A stretch of DNA of 64,000 nt from Pestalotiopsis fici W106-1 (Eukaryota; Ascomycota; Sordariomycetes; Amphisphaeriales; Sporocadaceae). Position numbers and translations under genes: made by a program. The stretch covers positions 62,001 through 126,000 of the forward strand of contig NW_006917105.1 of NCBI RefSeq assembly GCF_000516985.1, read 5' to 3'. The first letter of the stretch is position 1; the number at the start of each line of letters is the position of its first letter. Positions 11,721 through 21,948 of this stretch are shown here, piece by piece. The notes beneath the pieces were generated by a model. It was not told the origin of the DNA and did no database searches. It worked only from the letters and a program-made list of their open reading frames with translations.

Positions 11721-13024
11721 GATGGCGACTCGCTGTTGTTAAGAAACAATATGACAAAAAGGACAAAAGAGCTCGAAAAAAAGGTAAGCACTGTCAGTAG
11801 AACGAAAGTCATTCTATTTATCTATAAGCTGATAGCCCTTCACGAATGAAATTAGAGTTTGGCGGTTCTTGGCCACCCCCGGGGGGAGGATCATCGTCTC
11901 CACACTTGTATTACTCGATGGAATTGAGTACTATCTACCACCATGTCCTCGACTTTCTTGCAACACCAGTGCGGGTCCTATAGGCAAGCTGCCGAACATT
12001 TCCGGTTGTGTGCATGTACTCCTTCATTGATCGATCCCAGAAAATGGACTGACTTTTCCTGCCGTGAGTACCTCCATCACTGCATTTTCAAAGACAAACA
12101 TCTGGCAAATCTAGGCAGCAGATGATTCGACCAACTGATAGACCACGGCGGAGATGGCCGGCAGTAAAGTGTGAATCCAGCCCAGCGGCCGCTGATGTGT
12201 TGGGTGTCTAATACAGTGATTACCTGGATTATTCGCGTAGGTCAAGTCATTGATGCCACGGAATAAATACTATTACACTAAAGTACAGCCTGACGGGTAC
12301 CGTGTAATCGACGGTGCCGATTACCTACGGGTATTACCGTAGCTAGGCCATCGCTAAGTAGCCGTGTCAATTGCCTCCAATGCAAATACTTCTACAAAAT
12401 AAGAATCACTGATAAGGACACAGCTCGAGCAGCCTTTGCTGAGTGTGAGGTGGGGGGGCCTTTTCGAGAAGAGAGTAGCGCGACCAGGAGCCCAGGGAAT
12501 AGAAGCGCCACTTAACCAGGAGCTGATGCGATTGGATAACTTGAATCTTTCTTATCAGCACAGCAACTATGGTCAATGCCAGCGACTCTGAACAATGCCA
12601 CGCGTCCGGCCGCCCGTCGGTCATTGCCGCCAGTCGCCAAGTTATTAAGCTTCATATGTATGCTTTCATCTCGCAATTTAACCCATACGGAGGAATCGGA
12701 CGATGGGTATGAGAGGCGAAAGACCATGTGCGTGCCTCGCGGTCACTTCTCTTCCGCCATACGAGGAACAGTAATAGCGCAGAGGAATCTGATTCTTGCA
12801 ATCACAAAGGCACGTTTTGTTAATATCTTGCAATTGAATCTGGCAGGAGTGACGGTCTTTGTATCGCTTGTTCCCATCTATGCAAGTCTCTAACATAAAT
12901 ACATGTCAATTCAAGGAGTATATTCTTCAACTTCGCGAAGTAACGATGGATCCAGGCTCCTGACCTTGCTGGATTGTGTGCAGCCGTATACATTGAAACG
13001 AAGCAGCCATATGGTACCGATACA
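11721..13024. other. Intergenic region between permease and qutA
   Basis: This 1.3-kb stretch lies between two minus-strand genes. It holds GATA-type boxes near the permease start and a GC-rich inverted run at about 11877-11887 (CCCCCGGGGGG). I see no gene. Confidence 0.5.
11818..11835. promoter_or_regulatory. Paired GATA-type (AreA-like) sites upstream of purine permease
   Basis: TTATCT at 11818-11823 (AGATAA on the minus strand) and TGATAG at 11830-11835 both match HGATAR, about 100 bp upstream of the permease start. Aspergillus purine permeases are activated by the GATA factor AreA together with UaY; the role here is inferred from motif and position only. Confidence 0.4.
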
Positions 13025-15385
13025 TCATGGCATACTCGTGAAATCATGAGCAAGGAGTTCGGCGAGATCACTGCCCGGCGCGAATCCCAGATTCGCCATG
13101 AATTGAGGGTCCGATTGCATGCGGTCCGATCGATCTAGAGACGCTATGTCGTCGAGTATGGTATCGTAATCGAAAGCGGCGCTGCTGAAACTGGGCCTGC
13201 CATGACCATGAAAGCCCTGGGGAGGTATGTCTGACAAGTCAAATCGCCCGCCCACGGCTGTAGTTGTACTATTGGGGTGATCAACAAGATCAAGAGGTTG
13301 CGTAGGTCGGGACATGGTCGAAAAATTTGCCATGGCCGACAAGGACGCTTCATGATAAACCTCGGATCGAATCAGAGAGGCGGGGTCTACCCGTGGGTCG
13401 GTGTGACGAGGAGATGTCGTATGGACTTGCTGAACAACACCTGGTATATTCGTGTTCGGAGGACATGGATATATCACATCAGATTGCCCATGTGACAAAT
13501 GAGCCGGCTGTTCATGGCTTTGGACCATGGGAAATGGTTGATTGTCGTTGCCACTGGATGCCCAGATGGAATCGACTGAGGCTTGTGCCTTTTTCCACCT
13601 GTCTCTAGTGTCACCTCTTAATGCTTCAGGATTGCACTGCCGACCGAGAAGCTCCATGTAAAGCCCAAATAGCGGCGGAACTGCGGAACCAAAGAGGAGA
13701 AGAAGTTCTTCAATACATTGAAGAGCAGCGGACATCAGCGGCTCGCTATAAGACTGAGCTTGGACTGTAAAACATACGAATGCCAAGCGGAGAAGATAGA
13801 TGGAAGGGACCTGGTAAGGAGGGATGCCGCCGTTTGTAATGTAGTCGACGAGTGGTCGTCGGGTTTGGTTCCCATTGAGAGCTTTGCGCATTTCCGTCAT
13901 GTATAACTCATTGCGGTCCACATGAATTTTCGTATCGGATAAAACTGTGCAATATACTCGATGTACCCCAAACAGGGCAGCAAAAGAGCTCATGGAGTGA
14001 GCAGGGCTTCTCGGAGAGCTTGAATGTTGTGTAGTCCCGAAGCCCTGGCAAGGCATCCAGATGTCCCATTCATCTGGCTCGTCTTCACCAGAAGGTACCG
14101 AAGAATCGATATCACTCGGCCGCAAATGCGGCGGCTTTTCTAAAAGAGACGCAATGAGGCTGTCGAGCATGAAGCAAGCCATATAAGTATGGTAAAGGCG
14201 TCGATAGCCATCGCCAGCGGGTCTCGCCGGCAGATTAAGAGCGAGTGCAACTCGTGTTGCCAGGCCCACTAAGATCCAAGCAGCCATGTATTTCCTTCGC
14301 CCAATGTCAACGAGGGCAAGAAGAAGGATCGCATTGACATGACGAGCGTCAAAGTCGCGATCTTCCGAAGGAATCAAACGCCTTGCTGCATTATATATCT
14401 CATCCGGCTGTAGCCGCCCCTCGAGGCGGTCACCATGTGCTTGGCCAGAATGGCTGGCATCGTCTTGGTATGCGGCAATAGCCAAGGCGGCCCAAAGTTC
14501 AGCGTGTAGGCCTGATTGGAACAGTTCTTCTTTGGTCATGTCCAAGCCTTCGCCGGGATATGACCAACAAGCTTTGTGTATCATGCCTTTTTCTAGTATA
14601 GGGAACCAACAGTGAGTATAAGAAAAGTAAATATCCAATAGTCGCCAGCAATTTGACGGCAGCTTGAAGGTGTTTGAAGCATACTGTGCAAGTTGGCGTT
14701 GACGAATCGGGAGATCGGCAAGGCCTGCTGGCAGCTCCGGCGGCCCGTTCGAGACAAGCCGGTCAGGATGTAGGGCCGCAGTCATGGACTCCATCGATTC
14801 GGGAATGGCCATGATGGGCGCCGGATTCGCGGCCGACGATGTCTCTTCCTTGAGAGGCAGCTCTGCCTCGTCTGCACTGCTCTCGGACTCGTCGACGGCT
14901 GGCGAGGTCTTTGCCGACTTGGCACTCGACGCGGTGCTCCCAGACAGTACCCGGTCAATCTCTTGTTGAACCATACTCTTTCTCCATCTTCTGTGTAGCC
15001 GATTCCCGGCAATTGTATCCTTCCCGACAAGTAAGTCCCTCCCCTGACCTCCTTCGTGCGTCAAAAGTCCATGAAGTGCTTCTTCCGACCCAGGGATTTT
15101 ATCAAATATCCAACCCAATGACAGCTCTAGGGTCCGGATGTAGCCTGTCTGCACGCCCCGTTTTTTCTTTGGTTCTTCCCAGGTGCACTTTCTATTCTGC
15201 GAAGCGCAGGGGAAGCATAGTGGATGTATTCCATCACATTTTTCTCGTGCGGCGCGGCATTGATCGCATGCTCTCGACACTCGCTGTCGCTTCGGAGCCG
15301 TCCGGGGCTGTGCTTCGGCAGGCGCATCTTCCTCGTTGCCGGTTCGCCGCTTCATCTTCTTGTTCGAGCTCGATTCTGCTGACAT
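13025..15385 (-). CDS. qutA: Quinic acid utilisation activator (Zn2Cys6), QutA/QA-1F
   Basis: Pathway-specific nuclear activator of the quinate genes. A single open frame encodes about 786 residues. The zinc cluster is CX2CX6CX6CX2CX6C at C40, C43, C50, C57, C60 and C67, preceded by a basic KRQRVSR segment. It is followed by KKRGVQTGYIRTLE, a stretch characteristic of QutA/QA-1F proteins, and a fungal transcription-factor middle domain at about residues 240-480. The start at 15385 (MSAESSSNKK) was preferred to the longer in-frame ATG at 15526 because the basic region and zinc cluster follow directly. The gene is divergent from the repressor qutR across an 859-bp promoter that contains a perfect activator palindrome, implying autoregulation and coupled control of activator and repressor. 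In the family, quinate relieves repression of the activator by QutR. Confidence 0.95.
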   Translation of the reverse strand: MSAESSSNKKMKRRTGNEEDAPAEAQPRTAPKRQRVSRACDQCRAAREKCDGIHPLCFPCASQNRKCTWEEPKKKRGVQTGYIRTLELSLGWIFDKIPGSEEALHGLLTHEGGQGRDLLVGKDTIAGNRLHRRWRKSMVQQEIDRVLSGSTASSAKSAKTSPAVDESESSADEAELPLKEETSSAANPAPIMAIPESMESMTAALHPDRLVSNGPPELPAGLADLPIRQRQLAQYASNTFKLPSNCWRLLDIYFSYTHCWFPILEKGMIHKACWSYPGEGLDMTKEELFQSGLHAELWAALAIAAYQDDASHSGQAHGDRLEGRLQPDEIYNAARRLIPSEDRDFDARHVNAILLLALVDIGRRKYMAAWILVGLATRVALALNLPARPAGDGYRRLYHTYMACFMLDSLIASLLEKPPHLRPSDIDSSVPSGEDEPDEWDIWMPCQGFGTTQHSSSPRSPAHSMSSFAALFGVHRVYCTVLSDTKIHVDRNELYMTEMRKALNGNQTRRPLVDYITNGGIPPYQVPSIYLLRLAFVCFTVQAQSYSEPLMSAALQCIEELLLLFGSAVPPLFGLYMELLGRQCNPEALRGDTRDRWKKAQASVDSIWASSGNDNQPFPMVQSHEQPAHLSHGQSDVIYPCPPNTNIPGVVQQVHTTSPRHTDPRVDPASLIRSEVYHEASLSAMANFSTMSRPTQPLDLVDHPNSTTTAVGGRFDLSDIPPQGFHGHGRPSFSSAAFDYDTILDDIASLDRSDRMQSDPQFMANLGFAPGSDLAELLAHDFTSMP

Positions 15386-16244
15386 TTTCTCTCCGCTCGT
15401 ATTAGGAATTAGGTACCTGATGCTGCGTCGTCTAAGTTGATTGATGACCCTTGTGGCGTCTCCAGCATCGCGGACGCCCTGTCTATAACGGACAGCATCG
15501 CCGTATAGTGAGTGCGTAAGCCACACTGCTCAAGGAACCCGCGTGGGCACCTCTCTTCACGTCCAGCTTTAGATCGTGGGTAGGCAGACGCTCTATCGAT
15601 GCTTCCTCATTGAGAGGATCATCAATATCGATGTTGTGAACCCTCGAGCTTCCACCATGTCATCTAGGTGAGGACTACCGCCGCGTGGGGAAACCCTGGC
15701 CGTGGACCGCACGGTGGTATTTCTTGGGGTAAGTGTTTATCCACTATGGGCTGCTGCCAACAGCCAGCTCGCATTTACCATGTTACTACTAGGCCGGATT
15801 GTTAGACTCCAGTTAGTGTTCTTCTTGGCATTTTCTGGGGTTTCTTCAAGGGAACCCGGCCCTCCTTCTAGGTATTCTTGTAGTGAGAGATCCCTCCAAC
15901 ATGAAGCAGCATCACATTAATTGTAACCGACCATATCATACGTTACGACAGTTTGGGGAACCCCATTTGAGCAACATTGAACTCCATTCAGTGATCTTTC
16001 TAATATCACAAACCAAAGAGACTCTTTCCTGAATGGCAACCTGAGTCAACAAGGTCCTTTGGCCTTTCTCGAGCTCCCATCCCCATAAGCCAAGAGAACG
16101 CTGGAGGCTTCCTTTTTGGTTTCTCGCCAAGGGCATCCACGATTTCTTCGAAACTGGCTCGACGATGTCCCACAGGCACTCCTCCGACTGCTCTGATTGC
16201 CCACGCAAACACTTTGCTCCTTCATTCCTTGTCTTGTAGGAACG
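15386..16244. other. qutA/qutR divergent promoter
   Basis: This 859-bp stretch is shared by the activator and repressor genes. It contains the perfect QutA/QA-1F palindrome at 15727-15742. No gene is seen. Confidence 0.7.
15727..15742. promoter_or_regulatory. QutA/QA-1F binding palindrome
   Basis: GGGTAAGTGTTTATCC matches all 16 positions of the published Neurospora QA-1F site GGRTAARYRYTTATCC. It lies 342 bp upstream of the qutA start and 503 bp upstream of the qutR start. Confidence 0.85.
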
Positions 16245-19012
16245 ATGGCGGCACCGAGCTTAGCAGGAGTCAAGCGGTCCTTTGGGGAGATGGCCGCGGC
16301 AAATGCCCAGTTGGCGGGCTTAAGCCATTCGTGGGGCAGTGACAGCGATCGACTACCAAAAGCACCAGCACGCCAGAGGAAACATGCTACTAGCGAGTGC
16401 CCCTCCAAAGTTGACTGTAAGCCATGCCACTCCTGAAATTTTAGTGTGTGGACAGAGGAAATTGATATTCTTATATCACAGCCGGTACTACGACTCCCCG
16501 AACCGCCAGCAGTTCCCCAAGCCTGAATATGGCGAGGATGCCGATTCCTGCACAATTTGCGCCCGACTCGTCCATTGTGCTCGTCGGCGTGCGTGGATCT
16601 GGAAAATCTACTCTGGCTATAATTGCCTCGGCGGCTATGAAGCGGCGCATTGTCGAAACGGAACAAGCATTCTTCGATGCGACGGGCCTCTCGACGGCCG
16701 CTTTCAAGAAGAAGCACGGCAATCTCGAATACAGACAACGCCAGTACGCCGTCCTCGAAAGCATACTCGTTCGACACCAGAAGGATTGCATAATCGTGTC
16801 ATCTTGGGTCGAGCGATCTGTCCAAGAACTCCTCGTGGAGTTTGCGGCTTCACACCCCGTAATACATGTTGTGAGAGACGAGGAAGCTATTGCTGGATAT
16901 CTGGGTGTAACCGATATAGAAACATTTCGGGAACTCCTTGATTACCTAACACATGCATTCCGCGCCTTTGCAAACTTTGAGATTTTCAACGTTTCCGAAG
17001 GCATTTCCACGTCAGAGGATCCAAATCTTACAGAGGCGGCTGCGCTGGGCCAAGACGATGGACAAAAGTCTCCAGCGCCTTATTTGACGCTGAAGAGAGC
17101 TGAAAGGCATTTCTTACGCTACTTGGCTCTGATTATGCCCAAGGGATCCATTCCCTATATCGAGTCTGCCTTTCCACTGGCCTCCATCCCTACTGAGAAG
17201 CGACAGTATACATATGCCATGTCTGTGCCCTTGTCCAAGCTACTTTCAAGCAACCTCAACATCGAAGACCTGGAAACAGGTGCTGACGCAATCGAAGTGG
17301 TTGTTGACGAGGCCTTCATCCAAGGAACAAGCACCCAGCTTGGTGCAAGCAGAGCTAGCCAAATCAGCAGGGTCATTGGCCACATTAGAAGAAATGTTGT
17401 GATACCCATTATTTATCATATTATTTGGCCATACCCAGGCCCGCTGGACAACACGCATAAGACAACCTACGTTGAATACCTCCAGCATGGCTTACGGTTG
17501 GCCCCCGAGTATATTGTCCTCGATCTGCGCCTCGAGGACTACCTCTTCTCCCAGATTGTCAGGTCCAAGGGGACATCGAAAGTCATTGGTTCGGTCGACC
17601 TGAATACGTCTCAACCACCGTCATGGAAGGACCCGCTGTGGTTGTCGTTCTACCGCAAGGCTCGCGATTTTGGATGCGACTTGGTCCGTCTGCTGCGTCC
17701 GGCAACACAAATTGAGGACAACTTTGACGTACAGTATCTGCGGAATGCCATTGAACAGCTGGGCGAGCCGCTGCTTCCGCTCATTTCATTTAACACGGGG
17801 TCCAAGGGACGCAACTCGCAGTGCTATAACAAGATTCTAACCCCCGTGATACCAGCATCCTTACTGGGCATGGACCATCCGAAACCCGAAACATCATTAT
17901 TCATTCCGCCTCCCCTTACGGCTTTTGAAGCCACGAGAGCATTGCACTCCTCCTTCATCGTTGACGCAATGAAGCTCTATGTGGTTGGTGCAAACGTCGG
18001 ATACAGCATGTCGCCTGCCATGCACAACGTTGCTCTGAAAGCATGCGGCATCCCGCACGTTTATCGGCCACACTCGACGGAGTCGCTTAGCAACATCCGC
18101 GACCTCATACATGATCCCCTTTTCGCAGGCATGTCGATAGGCCTACCTTTTAAAGTCGAGGTCATTAGTCTCGCGCACTCCCTCAGTAGCCATGCAAAGG
18201 CCATTGGAGCCGTCAACACTCTAATACCAGTGAGACATCTTAATGCAGATGGTTCCATCCCAGACAATGCTATCTTCTTCAACTTCAGAAATCGAGCTGG
18301 TCCGGTGCTGGCCCTTTTTGGCGAGAACACCGATTGGATTGGCATTCGTGCTTGCATCAGGAGAGGGCTCTCTCCAGCCAACGCCGTGCGACCCAGTTCC
18401 AGCGGTCTGGTCATCGGTGCTGGTGGCATGGCGAGAGCGGCTGTTTACGCTATGCTGCAACTTGGCGTCAAGAACATCGCCATCTATAACAGGACGCCCG
18501 CGAATGCCGAAAGGCTCGTTGCACATTTCACACGGCTTCTTTCCCGACACGATCTGCCCCTTCTCAGCCCAGCTTCTGATACGGAGACCCAATTCCACGT
18601 CATATCCTCACGGGATGATGCCTGGCCTGAAAAGTTCCGTATGCCCACCATCATAATCTCATGCATACCTACACATGATATCGGTGATGCTCCGGCGCCG
18701 AAATTCACGCTGCCGCCCGCATGGATGGACAGCCCCACGGGCGGTGTGGTTCTCGAGCTCGCCTACAGGTACCTCAATACACCGCTGCTCGAGCAGGTAC
18801 GCGCAAAGGCACACCTTGGTTGGGTTGCCATGGATGGTCTAGACCTTCTGCCAGAACAAGGATTCGCACAGTTTGAATTATTCACTGGCCGGCGAGCACC
18901 GCGGAGACTAATGAGGGAAGAAGTATTCAGATCATACCCGAGCGGGCAGGGAGATTCGGCTAGGACTCAGCTCCAGCCTCGACTGGAAAACATCGTAGAA
19001 CAAGAACCATAA
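16245..19012 (+). CDS. qutR: Quinate repressor QutR/QA-1S (AROM-derived pseudo-enzyme)
   Basis: Represses the quinate genes by acting on the activator, in the absence of quinate. It is homologous to the three C-terminal AROM domains. The main exon is 16482..19012. I add an upstream exon 16245..16416 (65-nt intron, GTAAGC donor, CACAG acceptor), which gives about 900 residues, close to the family's usual 900-930. Domains: shikimate-kinase-like with an intact P-loop (GVRGSGKS, about residues 93-100), dehydroquinase-I-like (about 310-520), and shikimate-dehydrogenase-like (about 540-890), with SMSPAMHN, LPFK and ENTDWIG. In the dehydroquinase-like domain the catalytic His is Asp430 (GSVDLN) and the Schiff-base Lys is Arg460 (CDLVRLL). 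If the upstream exon is wrong, translation would start at 16529 with 827 residues. Confidence 0.93.
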
Positions 19013-20315
19013 GACACCGAACCATTTTAAAAACTATCTACTAGACTTTCCAAATAGTCCCAGAAATACCAAATATTCGAGAAAACTTGCTGTCTTTGTC
19101 GAATTTTAAGGTCCTGGGCTTATCGCGCATTTATCTTTTGAAGGGCAGTTCAACATTCCGCGTCGACGTAGTAAGTAACGCGAAAGTGCAATTGTTATGT
19201 ATGCCCTGCTTCAAGTAAAAACGACTGCGTACATGACATATTTGCGAGCAGGCCGGAAGATGACGGCGCTCGCGGTATCCTACCTATTTGCCTATATTTG
19301 CCTACGAGTAACCATCGCGCATCTAATCACATCACTGGCGAGGCATGATGAACAACCAATCCAAGTAAATATAAGTCAGCAGAAGAGTATACCCAGGTGT
19401 TAACACCGTAGATCTTGGGGAGATGCTTCGTCTCCTAATGCGAGGTTCTATGGCCATCTGCAGCGGTTGCACATCCAAGTTATAGGTACCTCCACATCTA
19501 CTCGAAGCGCCAGCCATAAGAAGAATGAATGCTCTGGCAGCTATGCTAACCCCACCATGCCACTATGAGAGAACGGAATAGTGCATAGCACCTTGCTTAC
19601 GCTTTTGGTATCTTGCCCCGTTGTTTCTCCACCCTCCAAAGACGAACCAGGGACTGAGCGACCATGTCGCCAGCGTAAATCTTTATCCAGCGTCTGGTCT
19701 CATGACATCAATAGGACACCTCGGTCCGTGGATTCCTTCCACCACTATTGAGTGCGCAACAAGACAGCGGCGTTGCAGCGATGATTGACATTACGAGGGT
19801 GGGATGTATACTTTTCCCCATGCCTCTTCATTCTTCGCCGTAGTGGGCGGAAGATGGATACTGAAGCTGTCCTAGTCTACCTAGTCCACTGAACGAGACG
19901 CTCTCGCCAGGGGTCTACGCAAACATAACTTGATATTTCCTGCTTCCCATAATACCACAAAACTGCCTATTTGAGCCACCTGCAAGTAGCCCGCTTGCAT
20001 CGCAGCAACAAATATCTAAAGCCTCGTTCGTCTCGTGTGTTGTCCTTGCACGATTTCTTGCATATTTTGACACTCGATTCAGCATCGATCTCCGGGTTAC
20101 ATACATCTTGTCCCTTCAACTCTGCTCTGCATCACACGCTCCTTGTGTGGCAAGCACATGCGAATCATATACTCCTACCAGACACTATAACTATAAATTG
20201 TTCAAAGTTCACTTCAAGACTTGCGTTTTCTCGGCCATATTTTTCTACTCCTTTTATGCACACACCATTATACTTGACATCTTGAGCAATCCCGAAGCTA
20301 CACAGCACCTTCACT
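19013..20315. other. qutC promoter region
   Basis: This 1.3-kb stretch lies between qutR and qutC. It holds a 14/16 match to the activator palindrome at 19673-19688 and a TATAAAT-like sequence at about 20192, some 125 bp before the qutC start. No gene is seen. Confidence 0.55.
19673..19688. promoter_or_regulatory. Probable QutA site upstream of qutC (14/16 match)
   Basis: GCGTAAATCTTTATCC differs from the QA-1F consensus at two positions (second and ninth). It is 628 bp upstream of the qutC start, so function is plausible but unproven. Confidence 0.45.
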
Positions 20316-21374
20316 ATGCCTTGTCAACTAGCAATAACGTCCATGTCCTTGGGCCGCTGCTGGGCAGGCCACTCTTTCGCGCATAAGCTAGATATGGCCC
20401 GAGCGTATGGTTACAAAGGCATTGAGCTCTTCCACGAAGATCTGGCAGACATTGCAAGCCAATTACACAACAAATCGACCGCGGAGAACGAACTAGAAGC
20501 CGCAGAAATCATCCACGACATGTGTATCGAACGGGGTTTATCCATCTTGTGTTTGCAACCTTTTGCGGGATATGAAGGCCTTGTCGATCGGGATCAACAT
20601 GTACAACGCCTCGAGCAGCTCAAGTTCTGGTTTCAACTTGCCAAGGTCCTTGGTACCGACATTGTGCAGATCCCGTCAAGTTTTCTTCCTGCTTCTCAGG
20701 TGACGGAAGACAGGGATCTTATTGTATCGGATTTGCAAATAGTGGCGGATATGGGCCTCAAGGAGAACCCACCGATCAGATATGTCTACGAGGCGCTTTG
20801 CTGGGGAACACGAGTCGACCACTGGGAACAGAGCTGGGAGATTGTACAAGCGGTCGATCGACCAAACTTTGGAATATGTCTCGATACTTTCAACATCGCT
20901 GGTAGAATCTATGCGGATCCATCCTCCGAGACAGGCAAGACGCCCAATGCCGAACAGGCCGTCACGGAGTCGATAGCCAGACTTCTCTCCGACGTAGACG
21001 TCAGCAAAGTATTCTATGTCCAGGTTGTGGACGCCGAAAGATTACAAGAGCCTCTCGTTCAGGGCCACAAATTCTACGATGCAGAGCAACCGTGTCGAAT
21101 GAGTTGGTCGAGAAACTGCCGATTGTTCTACGGCGAGAAGGATCGCGGTGCCTACCTGCCAGTTGTCGAGATCTCCAAGGCCATTTTTCAGGGTCTCGGA
21201 TACGAGGGCTGGGTCAGCCTTGAGCTTTTCAACAGGAGGATGTCAGAACAAGACACGAATGTCCCAAGAGAGTTGGCAAGTCGAGGAGCCGCATCATGGG
21301 CAAAATTAGTGCAGGACATGAACTTGAATGTCGACAGACCTCAGCTGCCACAAAGGATAACAGCATCTCTCTAG
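20316..21374 (+). CDS. qutC: 3-Dehydroshikimate dehydratase QutC/QA-4
   Basis: Converts 3-dehydroshikimate to protocatechuate, the last step encoded by the quinate cluster. The gene is a single exon of 352 residues. It has the xylose-isomerase-like TIM-barrel character of QA-4: MPCQLAITSMSLGR at the start, GYKGIELFHEDL, the YEALCWGTRVDHW and FGICLDTFNIAG segments carrying putative metal ligands (Glu, His, Asp), and the C-terminal GYEGWVSLELFNRRMSE motif with a metal-ligand Glu. The start at 20316 was chosen because the conserved N-terminal strand begins there. There is no signal peptide, so the enzyme is cytosolic. It is transcribed like qutR and convergent with the permease qutD. Expression is presumably activated by QutA through site(s) in the 1.3-kb upstream region. 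Confidence 0.96.
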   Translation: MPCQLAITSMSLGRCWAGHSFAHKLDMARAYGYKGIELFHEDLADIASQLHNKSTAENELEAAEIIHDMCIERGLSILCLQPFAGYEGLVDRDQHVQRLEQLKFWFQLAKVLGTDIVQIPSSFLPASQVTEDRDLIVSDLQIVADMGLKENPPIRYVYEALCWGTRVDHWEQSWEIVQAVDRPNFGICLDTFNIAGRIYADPSSETGKTPNAEQAVTESIARLLSDVDVSKVFYVQVVDAERLQEPLVQGHKFYDAEQPCRMSWSRNCRLFYGEKDRGAYLPVVEISKAIFQGLGYEGWVSLELFNRRMSEQDTNVPRELASRGAASWAKLVQDMNLNVDRPQLPQRITASL

Positions 21375-21948
21375 CCATGAACCATCCCTATGTTTCACCA
21401 TTTGGCTTTGTATTATGCTATTTTCTTTCTTTTCCCAGCCTCTCTCCCCTGGGGTTGAGGCTACATGAGAAACGCGTTGAGCATTGTGTCTCTTGAGATT
21501 AGGCAGTTTAGCTCGTTTGATACCAATAAATAAACCACTTCTTGAAGTTGAGATGCCTATGCATTCTATTAAAAGATGCTTAAAAGAAGAAGAAGAAGAA
21601 GAAGAAAAGGATTGTGATTCCGAATTGATGATGTGCATTAGCAGAAGAGAGTTTATTTTGTTGAGCGCTTTTTAAAATGAATGAAAAAGACGTGTATATG
21701 TTCTGTAGGCGTTTTATCTCAATCATTGGTGAAATTTCTTGTCTCACCTCTCCATTATAACAGCGATAGACAGGTGCTCGAGACGTTGACACAGCAGAGA
21801 ACAGGTCACGCCATTCCAAGTTGAAGATCAATGTTCAGTCATCTCCAATATCATCTTTATTACTACCACATTAAGTTCTTCGGAACATGGCGCAGGGCCG
21901 TGCATCCTCAGACATTCATATTGGATCTTGCATTAGAAAGTAGCCTCA
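21375..21948. other. Convergent qutC/qutD intergenic region
   Basis: This 574-bp stretch lies between convergent genes. It contains a GAA trinucleotide run and otherwise no feature I can support. Confidence 0.5.
21585..21608. repeat. (GAA)n trinucleotide run
   Basis: About 24 bp of perfect to near-perfect AGA/GAA units in the qutC/qutD 3' intergenic region, on the plus strand. Confidence 0.9.

Noticed and set aside
18061..18429. Minus-strand frames inside qutR
   Set aside because: Shadows of the repressor's third domain with no independent coding evidence.
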